DNA of 64,000 nt from Artocarpus heterophyllus. Lineage: Eukaryota; Streptophyta; Magnoliopsida; Rosales; Moraceae. The DNA lies in NCBI GenBank assembly GCA_025403435.1, contig CM046335.1, forward strand, positions 4,431,101-4,495,100, in the 5' to 3' direction. The notes below the pieces were generated by a model. That model was given only the letters and a program-made list of their open reading frames with translations, had not been told where the DNA came from and ran no database searches. The position numbers and the translations under genes are program-made. Shown here one piece after another: positions 23,101 through 33,700 of this stretch (position 1 is its first letter; every line of letters starts with the position of its first letter).

Positions 23101-24326
23101 ACAGTGTAAATAAGAACTATTTACACTGTAAATAAAAGGTACATAAATTATTTACACCTTAAATATATTTACTATATAAATAAGAATTATTTCCACTGTA
23201 AATAAAGGGGTAAATAAATTATTCACACTATATATCCGCTATTTGCTATAAATATTTTTAAAACGTGATATTTATTACAATTAGTTTTAGAAAAGTGACG
23301 TTTACTAAAATTTTCGTTAAAAAAAAAAGGTACCTTAGGCCTACTACATTTCAATTTCCAATCTTGATTTTAGAGAGGTCAATGTAGATAATGAGTTTAA
23401 TGGCTCACTTACGCACGTAAATACAGTAAGGCACCAAACGATTTCTAACCTTTTTCCTTGCCCATCAATTTTCGTTTGTCAGGCGCTGAACAATCTTGGC
23501 AGTGTCTTTGTCGACTGCGGGAAGTTAGACCAGGCAGCTGATTGCTACATCAATGCTCTCAAAATCCGGCATACCCGAGCTCATCAGGGCCTTGCTCGGG
23601 TGCATTTTCTCAGAAATGACAAGGCTGCTGCTTACGATGAAATGACTAAACTGATTGAAAAGGCTCAGAACAATGCTTCTGCCTATGAGAAGAGATCCGA
23701 GTACTGTGATCGGGAACTCACCAAGGCAGACCTGGAGATGGTCACCCAATTAGATCCTCTTAGGGTTTACCCTTACAGATACCGCGCTGCAGGTCAGAGT
23801 ATGATGCATCTTTCAACCTTCCAACCTCTCTGAATACAAGCTTGCCTAATAGTTTTGCTATCATAATGTTCAAAAATATTGCTATTTTCAACAACTCATT
23901 GAGTTGAATAATGTCCACCTTTGATTGCGACTGTTCCCTAAATTGTGGCAGTGTCAATGAAACTAATTTCCGCTAATGTGCTCTCTTTCTTTTTTTGGTG
24001 GGTGTTTATAAGTAGAAGTCCTGCAAGGTTGTTGAATAAAACCAAAACAAGCCTTGTTTTAGCAGGTATTGAAGTTGACGTGGTTTTTGTTTGCGATTGC
24101 AACAGTTTTAATGGACAACCACAAGGAAACTGAAGCTATTGCAGAGCTTTCAAGGGCAATTGCATTCAAATCAGATCTTCATCTTCTACACTTGCGAGCC
24201 GCATTCCATGAGCATATTGGGGATGTGATGGGTGCTTTGCGAGACTGTCGAGCTGCCCTCTCTGTCGACCCTAATCATCAAGAAATGCTTGAACTTCACA
24301 GCCGAGTAAACAGTCACGAGCCTTGA
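20168..24326 (+). CDS. EOL1: ETO1-like BTB-TPR protein (EOL1 type), five exons
   Basis: ETO1/EOL proteins are substrate adaptors of CUL3 ubiquitin ligases. They bind type-2 ACC synthases through their TPR repeats and send them for degradation, holding ethylene synthesis down (established for Arabidopsis). Exons: 20168-20319, 20452-22164, 22384-22675, 23483-23792, 24106-24326; phases join to 895 residues, close to the family length of about 890. The N-terminus (MRTFFPS, then LNPQSWLQVERGKL) and C-terminus (DPNHQEMLELHSRVNSHEP) fit EOL1 rather than ETO1 itself. A BTB domain spans about 188-290 (NVVFRIGNEKIVCDRKKIS). TPR repeats fill about 370-890, for example ALNNLGSVFVDCGKLDQAAD. Residues 38-50 are a serine run encoded by a TCT/TCC microsatellite. 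Intron 2 holds a long TA microsatellite and stays open until a TGA just before its acceptor. Confidence 0.95.
20278..20316. repeat. TCN trinucleotide repeat encoding polyserine
   Basis: A tract of TCC/TCT codons in exon 1 of the EOL1-like gene gives 13 consecutive serines. The tract is likely length-variable. Confidence 0.85.
22175..22250. repeat. TA-rich microsatellite in EOL1 intron 2
   Basis: (TA)n broken by CA and TG dinucleotides occupies about a third of intron 2 (22165-22383). Confidence 0.85.
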
Positions 24327-24690
24327 ATGTCAAGGGAGGAAAAAACAAAAAGATTATAAAAAATGTGAAAAGAAAATTGTATCACTACCACCAATGTATA
24401 CTAGCATGTGCATGTAACATCCATGTCATATCTGTTTTGTTTTATGGGCTCCAAGTTGTCCAAGATTTTTTGGTAATATAATTTATTTATTTCTGTCCGT
24501 TCTTTCTCAGTTTTAAGATTTCAATAAGCTCCTTGTGTGTGTGTGTTGGGCTAAATATGAAGTTGCTACATATACGAGAGCATTAAGATTCAGACTAATC
24601 GCTGATGAGGCTTTAAATTATTCCGCATCCTCGACTTCCCATTTCGCACGGTGGAGGGAAATGTATAGTCAGTTTGAAAACATAATTTAA
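24327..24690 (+). other. 3' UTR region of the EOL1-like gene
   Basis: Non-coding sequence after the TGA at 24324-24326. AATATAATTTATTTATT near 24474 could serve as a polyadenylation region. Confidence 0.4.
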
Positions 24691-25719
24691 ACTAGTACTT
24701 CAAGCCCAAAACATTATACAACAATTCAAATTCTTTTTTCTTTTTGATAATGTTGCTTCATTCAACTAGAAAAGAAGAGTGTACAAAGAAAGTTATATAG
24801 ACCACTCACTATAGGCATCAATGATCTCGGATACTGATTGGATCCACCAATAAACATCAGATGAAACATAAGGGCAAAAGACAGTGTCAAGACCCAAAGG
24901 GGAAGAACCCCGCTTGATGCCCAAAATAGAGCTCATCAACGGCTCGTTAAAAAAAACCACTATTATTAATAGACAAAACCAATCAACTAAAATCAAATCT
25001 ACCTTAGTTAAGACGCATACAACCCGACATAGATTCAGATCTAGCCGCCAAATACCCCACACAACTCTACTATTTAACGAGTGGGAAATACAAACCACGT
25101 TTACAGTTGGGGAGACCAACTCCTTTATTACAATCTAAAATGCATAACAAAAACAAACAAAAAAACAAAACTCCGCTGGAAAACATCCAACGCCACGATC
25201 TACGAGCCTGAGCTTTTCACACGCCAGCCTCCCTAAAGTCTTCCACCCCCCCCTCCCAAGCTTCAGCCATCCTACCACCCAAGAGGGCCCACAGCCCATC
25301 CTCGACCAGACCAGCCCCGCCACTACCCGCCCTCACCTGATGACACAAATCCAACCATAATTGGGCCCTTCAACGTCAGGGCTTGGCTGGCGACAACTAG
25401 ACCGCAGAAGCCACCGAGCTTCTCTCCTACTGATGCAGCCAAGTTCTAAACAAGATCTGAGCCTCCCACAGCCACCTCCGACAATGGTAGCCCCTCCCCC
25501 CTAAATCCCAAGCTTGGATTGACGACAATCTTTCCTTCTCTCTTGGATCCACGCCTATGCTTCGACCCAAACGCTTGCCCACTCCCCTGGCGTCATAGAC
25601 TCAGGCTCTGCAAGGATCGACCGTTTACGTCCTTCGAACCTAAGGTCAGAGGCCAACAGACCGGCAACGCATCAGCCCACTGGCCTCAACACCATCTCTC
25701 TTTTGGTCTACCTCTCTTA
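24690..25719 (-). mobile_element. Possible 3' end of a non-LTR retrotransposon (minus strand)
   Basis: On the minus strand this reads as a G-rich, poorly coding stretch followed by an AT-rich tail ending in an A-rich run (complement of about 24728-24745). That composition resembles the 3' region of plant LINEs. No reverse transcriptase or endonuclease motif is present, so the call rests on base composition only. Confidence 0.25.
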
Positions 25720-26227
25720 TGCTCTAATTGGTATGAGTGTAAAAATGGAAGGAAAGAAAACATTAGAAAGATTTTAGGATGAAAATTGATATGATGGGGT
25801 GTTTTCTAGAAAAAAAAAATTAGAATGAAAAAGAAAAGTGGATAAAAGAAATGACATGTGAGTCCTACAAAAATTAATCTCTCCAAGTATGGGTGCATTT
25901 TGTGAGCAAAAAGTTTGACAATAATGCAAAAAAAAGTAAAGTTACCAATTTGTCCCTTTCCATCAAAATTCCAACACAAAATTTGAGCGCCAAATTAAGA
26001 AAATAGCTAAATAATATTTGGACAAAATGATAATTGTATTAATAGTAGTTTTTCTATTCCTTTAGTTTTTCCTGCAATACCAAACAAAAAAAAGATAAAA
26101 TCATTTTCTTTCCACCTTCACATATCAAATAAATAAAGTTAAAATCAAAATCTTTCTTTTCCTTATAGTTTTCTTTCCTTCATAGTTTTCTCTTCACTCC
26201 TATGTTCTTTTCTTCTTACCAAACGGA
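25720..26227. mobile_element. Harbinger-like MITE, about 0.5 kb
   Basis: The left end GCTCTAATTGGTATGAG and the reverse complement of the right end GCTCCGTTTGGTAAGAAG form an imperfect inverted repeat, followed on both sides by purine-rich GGAAGGAAAGAAAAC-like sequence. The target duplication is not clear. Confidence 0.45.
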
Positions 26228-26319
26228 GCATTGGTCTTCCTCTCTTCCGTTCTCTCTCTATAGAGCATAAAATTTTGGGAAAGAGATACACAATTAAAAT
26301 TCTATGACAAAGAATAAGC

Positions 26320-26482
26320 GGGTGTTTGGAAGGGTGCGATTCCCACCACTTTTTCAGTTACAAGCAATGTAAAGCTCTCATATGCTACAATAACAATTAA
26401 AAAAAATTATCACAGTGTAAAACTCTCATATGCTACAATAAAAGTGGTTCTAACCAACGGTTCCACTACTCTTCTAAACACC
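26320..26482. mobile_element. Short MITE, same family as 18242-18393, copy 2
   Basis: The ends GGGTGTTTGGAAGG and CTAAACACC are inverted. The core AGTGTAAAACTCTCATATGCT appears twice in complementary-strand form. It is one of the best-preserved copies. Confidence 0.7.
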
Positions 26483-27703
26483 TATAAGACAACAAAACCA
26501 GTTTGAGCTATATTCCAAAACTAGCTCTTAAATCTAAAATCTAAAATCCAGCTACAACGGATTCCGCCCTGTAAATCTAAAATCCAACCGAAAATAAACG
26601 GCAACTTACAAGAACTAATTGCACCAATAAACAGTGATTGCTGATGTAACCTGTCGGTAACTTTATATTTACATGCTGTGTGCAGCTCATAAATTCAAAT
26701 TGCCTCCTCTCGAATTAAAAAAATAAAAAATAAAAAATAAAAAATTGTCCTGTGCGTGTCAATCCGCGTCTAAACACCTCAGCCAACAGCACATAGTTGT
26801 GGCTAAAAGTGCAAGTTTTTATTGGGACAACAGAAACAGCAGTCTAATCCAATCACATTTAGCTTGTCACCGGAGTTAGTAAATTCCTAGTCTATCAGAC
26901 TGACATTCAGCCAGTGGCAGGCTGGCAACTTCATTGTTGCACTGCCAGGAGGCACAAGTCACGATTCACTGGGAAATGGAATCTCGATACTGGTCAAAAG
27001 TGGGCACGGGAATATAATTCTTTCTTATATCTTCTTGTGTTTTGCACATTATTTTGTGTTGAAGCGGGTCTCCGACATCTTCCCTATCTTGGAATTTTTA
27101 ATTCCTTGTCTAAAAATGCTGGTTTGATTTTAAGAGACCCAAATACATATGAAACGTGCATTTCTGTTTCCATTTCGGAACAGTGATATTTAGATTCCCT
27201 TCAAAAGAAAAGAAAAAAGAATTAGTTGGACGATATTCTTTGTGCACTAGGTTTACTAAAAGCAAGGATTTTAAGATTTATCTTGCTTTATTTTCTAGTT
27301 TCTACAACTCAAAATGGAAAAACTTATTATAAGTTACAATTTTAGTACTTTAGTAATTTGAGACATCAATTTTTGAATGGTTTTAGCTTGTGCGGGACTG
27401 GCTAGTAAAGAACAATCTTTTTAACAGCATTAATCACACCTAGATTACTCAACGAGTAAATGTGATTAGAACTGTTAAAAAATTAGCGCCTCTTAGTGAA
27501 AATACTATGGTTTCAACTTATAATAAGCATGAAGGGAAATTTGGGAATTTTATGTTATTTTCACTTGTAGGTAGAACGTGAGACAATCTCTATTCTTAAA
27601 AGTCAAATTTGAAATGAGTCCTAACCTAAAACTAGTACCTTTATGTGGACAAATGAAGTGCGTATTGAGTAAGTCGGTGGATGAAGTGAATTGTTTGAAG
27701 AAC
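26483..27703. other. Convergent intergenic region and 3' UTR of the phosphatase-kinase gene
   Basis: The EOL1-like gene and the minus-strand phosphatase-kinase gene converge here. Sequence just below 27704 should be the 3' UTR of the latter. The 90-codon plus-strand ORF at 26914-27186 has no recognisable motif. Confidence 0.4.
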
Positions 27704-30700
27704 TCAGCTTTTAGGAGGATATTGGAAATAGGGATGCTGCAAAGCCTCGTCGACGCTCAATCTCTCCTCCTTCAAACAAAATGAGCAAGTTCTTAGAGGA
27801 TGAAGTGGAACATATTAAATATCCTAACATTAAAGTGTTAAACATTTTCATGTATAACAAAACAGACAGATTAGAATTTCAAGGACGTAACAACTCGTAA
27901 ACATGCAAGGAAAAATGTTGAATTGCAGCACATTCAAAAAACTTACTGGGTCCCAGAGCAATAGATGTCGCACTAACCGCAAAAGCCAAACATTGGGGAA
28001 CCTGTAGGTATTTACGAAGAGTCAGATCAGCAGATGATGCCAATTACACAGCAGAGATAGAGACTTGTCTAAAACTAACCCTAATTTGAGTGGATCTCTA
28101 CTTTTAATTTGATAGGAAAAGAATTCTTCTGAGCATTTCCAGGAAGCTGGCGATACTCCAACCTGATCAAACAAGATATCTCATTACTTCTATATAAATA
28201 ACCAGATTATCTGCACGAGGCTACTTTGATTTAAACCAAGAGTTTCAAAAGAAAAGAAAATAACAATAGTGAAAAAAAATCCCTTCAAAAAAATGAGGGT
28301 AAATTGTTTCAGTAGTCCGTAACCTTTCACAAAAATGAATATTTGATCCTCAATCTTTTATTTTTTATTTATTAGTCCCAACCTTTGATTTTAGTTACTA
28401 AGAGACCAATTTAACGGTCAAATAGTTAATTTTGGACAAAAAATGTGAAAACCGGTCCTCTAAAATATAAAAAAAAAAGTTGACAAATTGATCCCAAAGT
28501 TAACAGTTGAAACGTTAAATTGGTTATTCAGCAACTAAAATGGAAGGTTGAACACTGATAAATCAAAAATAAAAGATTGAGGACTAAAATTACACTTTTG
28601 TTAAAGGTTGGGGACTAACTTGATAATTTACCTGAAAAAAATAATAGTGAAAAAATACAAGTGCTACACATACAAACAAAAAAAAAAAAAAAATCTTTTT
28701 ACAACACACTTGCTCCAATGTTCGGTGAAGAAAGTAGTATGAATGAAAATCAGTCCACGCCAAACCTTTAATGTAAGAGCAAAGAAGAAGACGAACAACC
28801 CCACCCCAACAAAAGAAGAGAATTGCACGCATGAACTTTTAATCTTGCAAGAGTATAAATTGTTTACTCTAGAGTCTAATTCAATGCATTTCGATTTATC
28901 ACCTCATGTAAAGGTTTATGAAAATCGACCCTCCTGGTAAGGCCGCCATGGGGTTTGGAAGTGGGGCGAGAAGCCCCCTTCCCAGGGGGTGCGGTGGTAA
29001 AAAGAACAGGCAAAGAGCTCAGCACTACGGCGCTGGAACTTTGATGCCGCAACACTAGGTCGAGGAATTTCCAAAGAGTGTCTTTAGCACCGTGGCTTTA
29101 GAAAGTTAAGGCCATAACGCTGTGTCGTGAATCAGCCTCATTTTTTAGAAACCGGCCCATTCTTTTGTGTACTCCTATAAATGGTAGATACTAAGGTTTA
29201 TTTTTATAACTCAAAAATTATAGAGTGACAGAGAGGCTAGAGAAACATTCTATAAAGACTGTAATTTTCTCTTGTAAACTTTTTCATCAACACAGTGCAT
29301 TATTTTGTAGCAACTGAAAGTGGATGTAACTCTTACGTTGAGCACAAACCACTGTAAATTTTGTTTGTATTCTTGTTTATTTTTCGTTTTATATATTTTT
29401 TACTTTCGGTAGAATTACGACTTCTAATTTGTAACATAAATTTTATGTAGCAATTTTCACGTTTAGTTTAGTATTTTGTCCTCTTGCACAAAAATGTCTA
29501 ATCATTTAGGATATGTTAGTATCATTTATCCAAATAGTTTTTTTTTTACACAAAAAAGTGAGAACTTTTTTTGAAAATATGATTAATACAATCATTTTTG
29601 TTTCTTGTTTTTGCAAATTGTTATCAATTTCTTAAAATTATGGAAACTGAAATTTCTTGTTTTAAATTTTTGTAAGCAAAAATCTTAAGTTGTGGTCAAC
29701 CAAAGATTTACTAAGGTCACCAATGATTTAATATGGTCTGATAAGCCAAAATCGTTGTCAGGGTCGGGGTTGGACCGACAGACCGAACTTGCCATCAAGG
29801 TTGGAACGACAAGCAGTATACACCACTAGGGTCGGGCGGGACTCGCCAATGGAGTCCGACTAGCATATTGAACTCAGCGTTGGGGTCAGGCCGATTTTGC
29901 CGACGAAATCGAGCCAGTGGACCAGACTTATCATTAGGGTCTGACTAGTGAATCAAATACAGTACGATGGTGGGCCGTACATGCTGTTGGGGTAGGGTCA
30001 ACAGGCCGAACTTGTCATCTGGGTCGCACCAGCACACTGGGTCGTGTTTGTTGGTTGGACTTGTCGTTGGGGTCAAGTCGGAGAATCGAACTCGCTGTCA
30101 GGGTCGGGCCCACAAGCTGGATATGTCATTCGGGTTTTGGTTGGTCAAACTCATCATCAAGGTCACACCAATGAATCGGACTCGTCATCAAGGTTACGAC
30201 GGCCAATCGGGCAACCGTAAGGGTCAGGCTGCACACACCATTAGAATCGTGTAGAGGTTGGCTTTGTTGTTGAATCGAACTCGTTGTCGGGGTCATTATA
30301 GCCATCCGGATATGCCGTCAAGGTCGGGACAAACTCACCTCGCGACAAACTCGTCGACAAAATCGTGTCTGCAGGTTGGAATTGCCATCAACCAAGGTTG
30401 AAGTTGGGTTTTGGAACAAACATCATGGTTTAGGATCGGGGTTGAGTTCGATTTTACGATCAATGTCTGAGCTCGATTCTGGGAGCTAGGTCAAGTTTCA
30501 GGCACTAATGGACCTAGGTGGCCAATGGGAGCACGTGCCCCCACTGAGAAAATTAAAAATCAAAATTAGACATGCAATTCTACTCGTTTAGTCATTTGTT
30601 CCGAGGATGTGCTTTGTGAGTGCCCCCATTACAATGGTGTTGGGCTTGTCTTGGGCTTTATACTTTCATCAAAAAGAGTTTTCGGCTTGGCTTGTTTAAC

Positions 30701-33700
30701 AATCTACAACTTCAAGAAACCTTTTTTAATAGTGAAACGCCAAACATTTTTGTTTGTTATTTTTATACTACTTTTTTGTTTGTATAAATTACACTGTTAT
30801 ATAGTTTATTATTCTTTTTGATATGGATCTCAATTTTTTTATAATTTCTTTCAGTTTATTCAAACACAGAGAATGACCCACCCTCTTTATACATTTTTGG
30901 AAGTCTCCCTCTATTAATATTTTCTTTGTTATACCATTTTCTTCCATGAATGCTGTGAAAAATTTACGAGAACATCAAAGATAATTATCAATTTGTTTGA
31001 ACATTTTTTATTGTACTATTGATAATAATGTTATTATACAAAAATTTCAAAGTCTAAAAACCCTTCCAGGAGAATACAATGTGCCGCTTGTACAATAATT
31101 TTTTTTCATTATTTTAGTTTATAAATTTTGTTCTTATTTGTGGCCCCACTAACTTCAAATCCTAGATTTGTCACTGGTTTCAAGACTAGTGTCAAGGCCG
31201 GGTTCTAGGACCTGGGTTAGGTTTTAAGACTGGGGCTAGGCTCTAGGTCAGGTTCTAAGATTGGGGTCGGGTTTCGAGACCGCGGTCGTGTTTGTAGGCT
31301 GGACTCGTCGTTGGGGTCAAGCTAGAGAACCAAACTCGTCACTCGCTGCCAGGGTTGAGCCGACGAGCTGGACACGCCACTGGGCTTTTGTCAACAGGCC
31401 GTTTTAGTAGTCGAGGTCAGACTAGCGAATCGAGGTCAGGACGGCATGTCCAGCTCGACTCACCATTAGGGTCGTGTATGCAGGCTGACTCACTGACATG
31501 TTTGTGTCTGTAAGCTGAACTCGCTGTCGACCAGGGTCAAAGTCGGGTTTGGTACCGACCCCAACCCCGTTCTAGGAACCTGAACCACTCGACCCCAACC
31601 TTGCCCCAGAACCCAACTCCGACCTAGGGCTCAAAACTGACCCAGACCTCGGTCACAAAACTTGACCTCAACCCCATCCTAAAAGCCAATTCTTAATCTC
31701 AGTCCCTAAAACCCGACCTGAACCCGTTCCTGAAACCAGACTCTGACCCTGTCCCTAGTCCAAAAACTGACCCTGGCCTAGGTCTCGAAATCCAACCCTA
31801 GCCCCGATCCTAGTCCTGAAATCCAACCTCGATTCCGGTCCCAAAACCTGACCCTGACTCTAGTTCTAGTCCCAAAACACAATCCCGACCCTGGTCCTAA
31901 AACCTGACCTCGACCATGATTCTGGAACTAGTCACCAACCCCAAGACCATAACTCGAATCTAAGTATCTAACCCTGATCCCAAAACTCTACCCCAACCTT
32001 GATCCCCAAACCCGACCCTTGATCTAGGTCCTAAAACACAATCCCAACCTTGGTCCCAGTCCCCAAACCCAACCCTGTCCTTGAGACCCAAAAAAGGACC
32101 CAACTTCGGTCTCAATACTTAACCAGTCTCAAAACCCAATCTCGATCTCAATCCCAAAACCCGACCTCGTTGGTGAGATCAGCTTGTTCGTTGGTCCGAC
32201 CCCATCAACAATCCTAAGTGAATGATACTTTTGTTCTTGTTTAAAAAATGTGTTTCAAATTAAGAATACCAAACGTGTTTTTCATTTTTTGTTTTTAAAA
32301 AAAAAAAAAAATTACCAAACATGCTTTGTTTAAAAAAATTGAAAACAGAATCAAGAGAAATTATTATTGTTCTTTTGTTTAAAAAAATAAAAAACAAAGA
32401 ACCTAAAGTATTAAAGCAGTTATAAGATGATCCATCTTTTGTACATTTTTTAACAGAATGAGATGGTAAACTTACTCGGCTTGTTGCGCGGTGATGTCTT
32501 AAAGAACCCCCCGGGACTAATATACATAGCTCCATAAATGACCTAAGTCTGGCACCACAGAATTGAAGAGAGAAACAAAAAAGAAACACTTGGTAATAAT
32601 CAGCATCCTTAAAACATGTACTTCCACAGCATAACAAACAAGTATCTGGATCAAGTTCTCAAGGACAAACTTACTTATATGCAAGATCCTTTACGCTGTC
32701 ATTCCAACCCTCTAAATGCTGGTCTAAGAGAGAACGTGTATAAGCACTGATCTGAAAAACATTTGGCGAGCCTAAGATCAATTCTAAGATCACAACACCA
32801 GCACTCCACATATCATACCTGTCAAATATGTAGAGTATATTCATCAAAGGGAGAAAACTATGTTCAGATGAGTATGTTAAAAATTGTTTATTTGAACGTC
32901 AACTGAAAGCTAAAGCTAAGGTTAGTTCTATAAACACCACATACTTCAAATTTCTGCTTACTGGCGCCTGATGCCAACTAGCATTCAATAAAGCCTCAGG
33001 AGGAGTGTACTCGTTAGTTTGTTCAGCTCTGGAAGACATGCAAATATACAGATGTATCATGAACGACATGGGTAGTGACAAGCAAATACGTTACAAAAAA
33101 AAAAAAAAAAAGCCACCAAAAGGAAACAAGAAACCTTGAAGGTCCAGTCGAACCATACAAATGCTTCAGTGTAAACTCATCCATGGCACTTCCAAAGTCG
33201 ATTATGCGCCTAGATGATTGATATGAGTAAAAGGACATTATTATCACCTCGTGACATGATTGAAATTTTCAAAGCATTTTAGTTTTAGTTAGAACACAAT
33301 CTCAAGCATGAAGGCGACCTTTGTGAAGCTTAAATATGTAACAACAGAAACCACAGATAACATAATAAAGCCACACAAAGTACTCTATAATACATTTTAG
33401 TAGTGAAGTTACTATCTCCATTTGGAATCTCATTCAAACATCTTCCTGTTTTCTGATCTTTGAAGCATATCACCATGTTCTCTACAGATATAAAAAGCAC
33501 CAAAGGTTAGCATATTCAGAAAAGCCAAGTTAAGTTAATTGAGCAAATAGATGATCACTGAAAACAAGAGAGGGATCCCCTAAAGAGAGAGAGAGAGAGA
33601 GATCTTGAAGGCATACTTATAAAAGCCACAAATTTTAAAAATTGAAATAATGGAAGGAACTAATGAAATAGGATCAACACAAAGTCTGTTCATCTATGAC

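Larger units (their letters stand above)
29740..32210. repeat. GC-rich degenerate tandem array, interrupted by a hAT-like element
   Basis: 29740-30500 and 31185-31560 are built from loose units of about 31 bp of the type GAACTCGTC(A/G)TC(A/G)GGGTCGGGCC. Next to them are units of the type GGTTTTAGGACTGGGGTCGG. From about 31560 to 32180 the same second unit type runs on the opposite strand (CCCGACCCTGGTCC(C/T)AAAACC). Possible short inverted flanks (AATCATTTAGGAT near 29490; ATCCTAAGTGAAT near 32212) suggest it could be the inside of a DNA transposon. Confidence 0.6.
28163..32475 (-). other. Intron 17 of the phosphatase-kinase gene (4.3 kb, repeat-filled)
   Basis: The donor is GTAAGT after ...HHRATSR (exon 17) and the acceptor precedes VGVSPASWKCSEEFF (exon 18). 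The other introns of this gene are mostly 0.1-0.6 kb. It holds a foldback element, a putative LTR remnant, a GC-rich degenerate array and a hAT-like insertion. The distal exons keep their frame and conserved kinase residues, so the intron is probably still spliced. Confidence 0.85.

Noticed and set aside
32476..32548. The phosphatase-kinase gene ends here and has lost its C-terminus to the repeat insertion
   Set aside because: In-phase exons with the expected kinase C-lobe residues and stop codon were found at 28162-27704, so the gene is interrupted by a long intron, not truncated.
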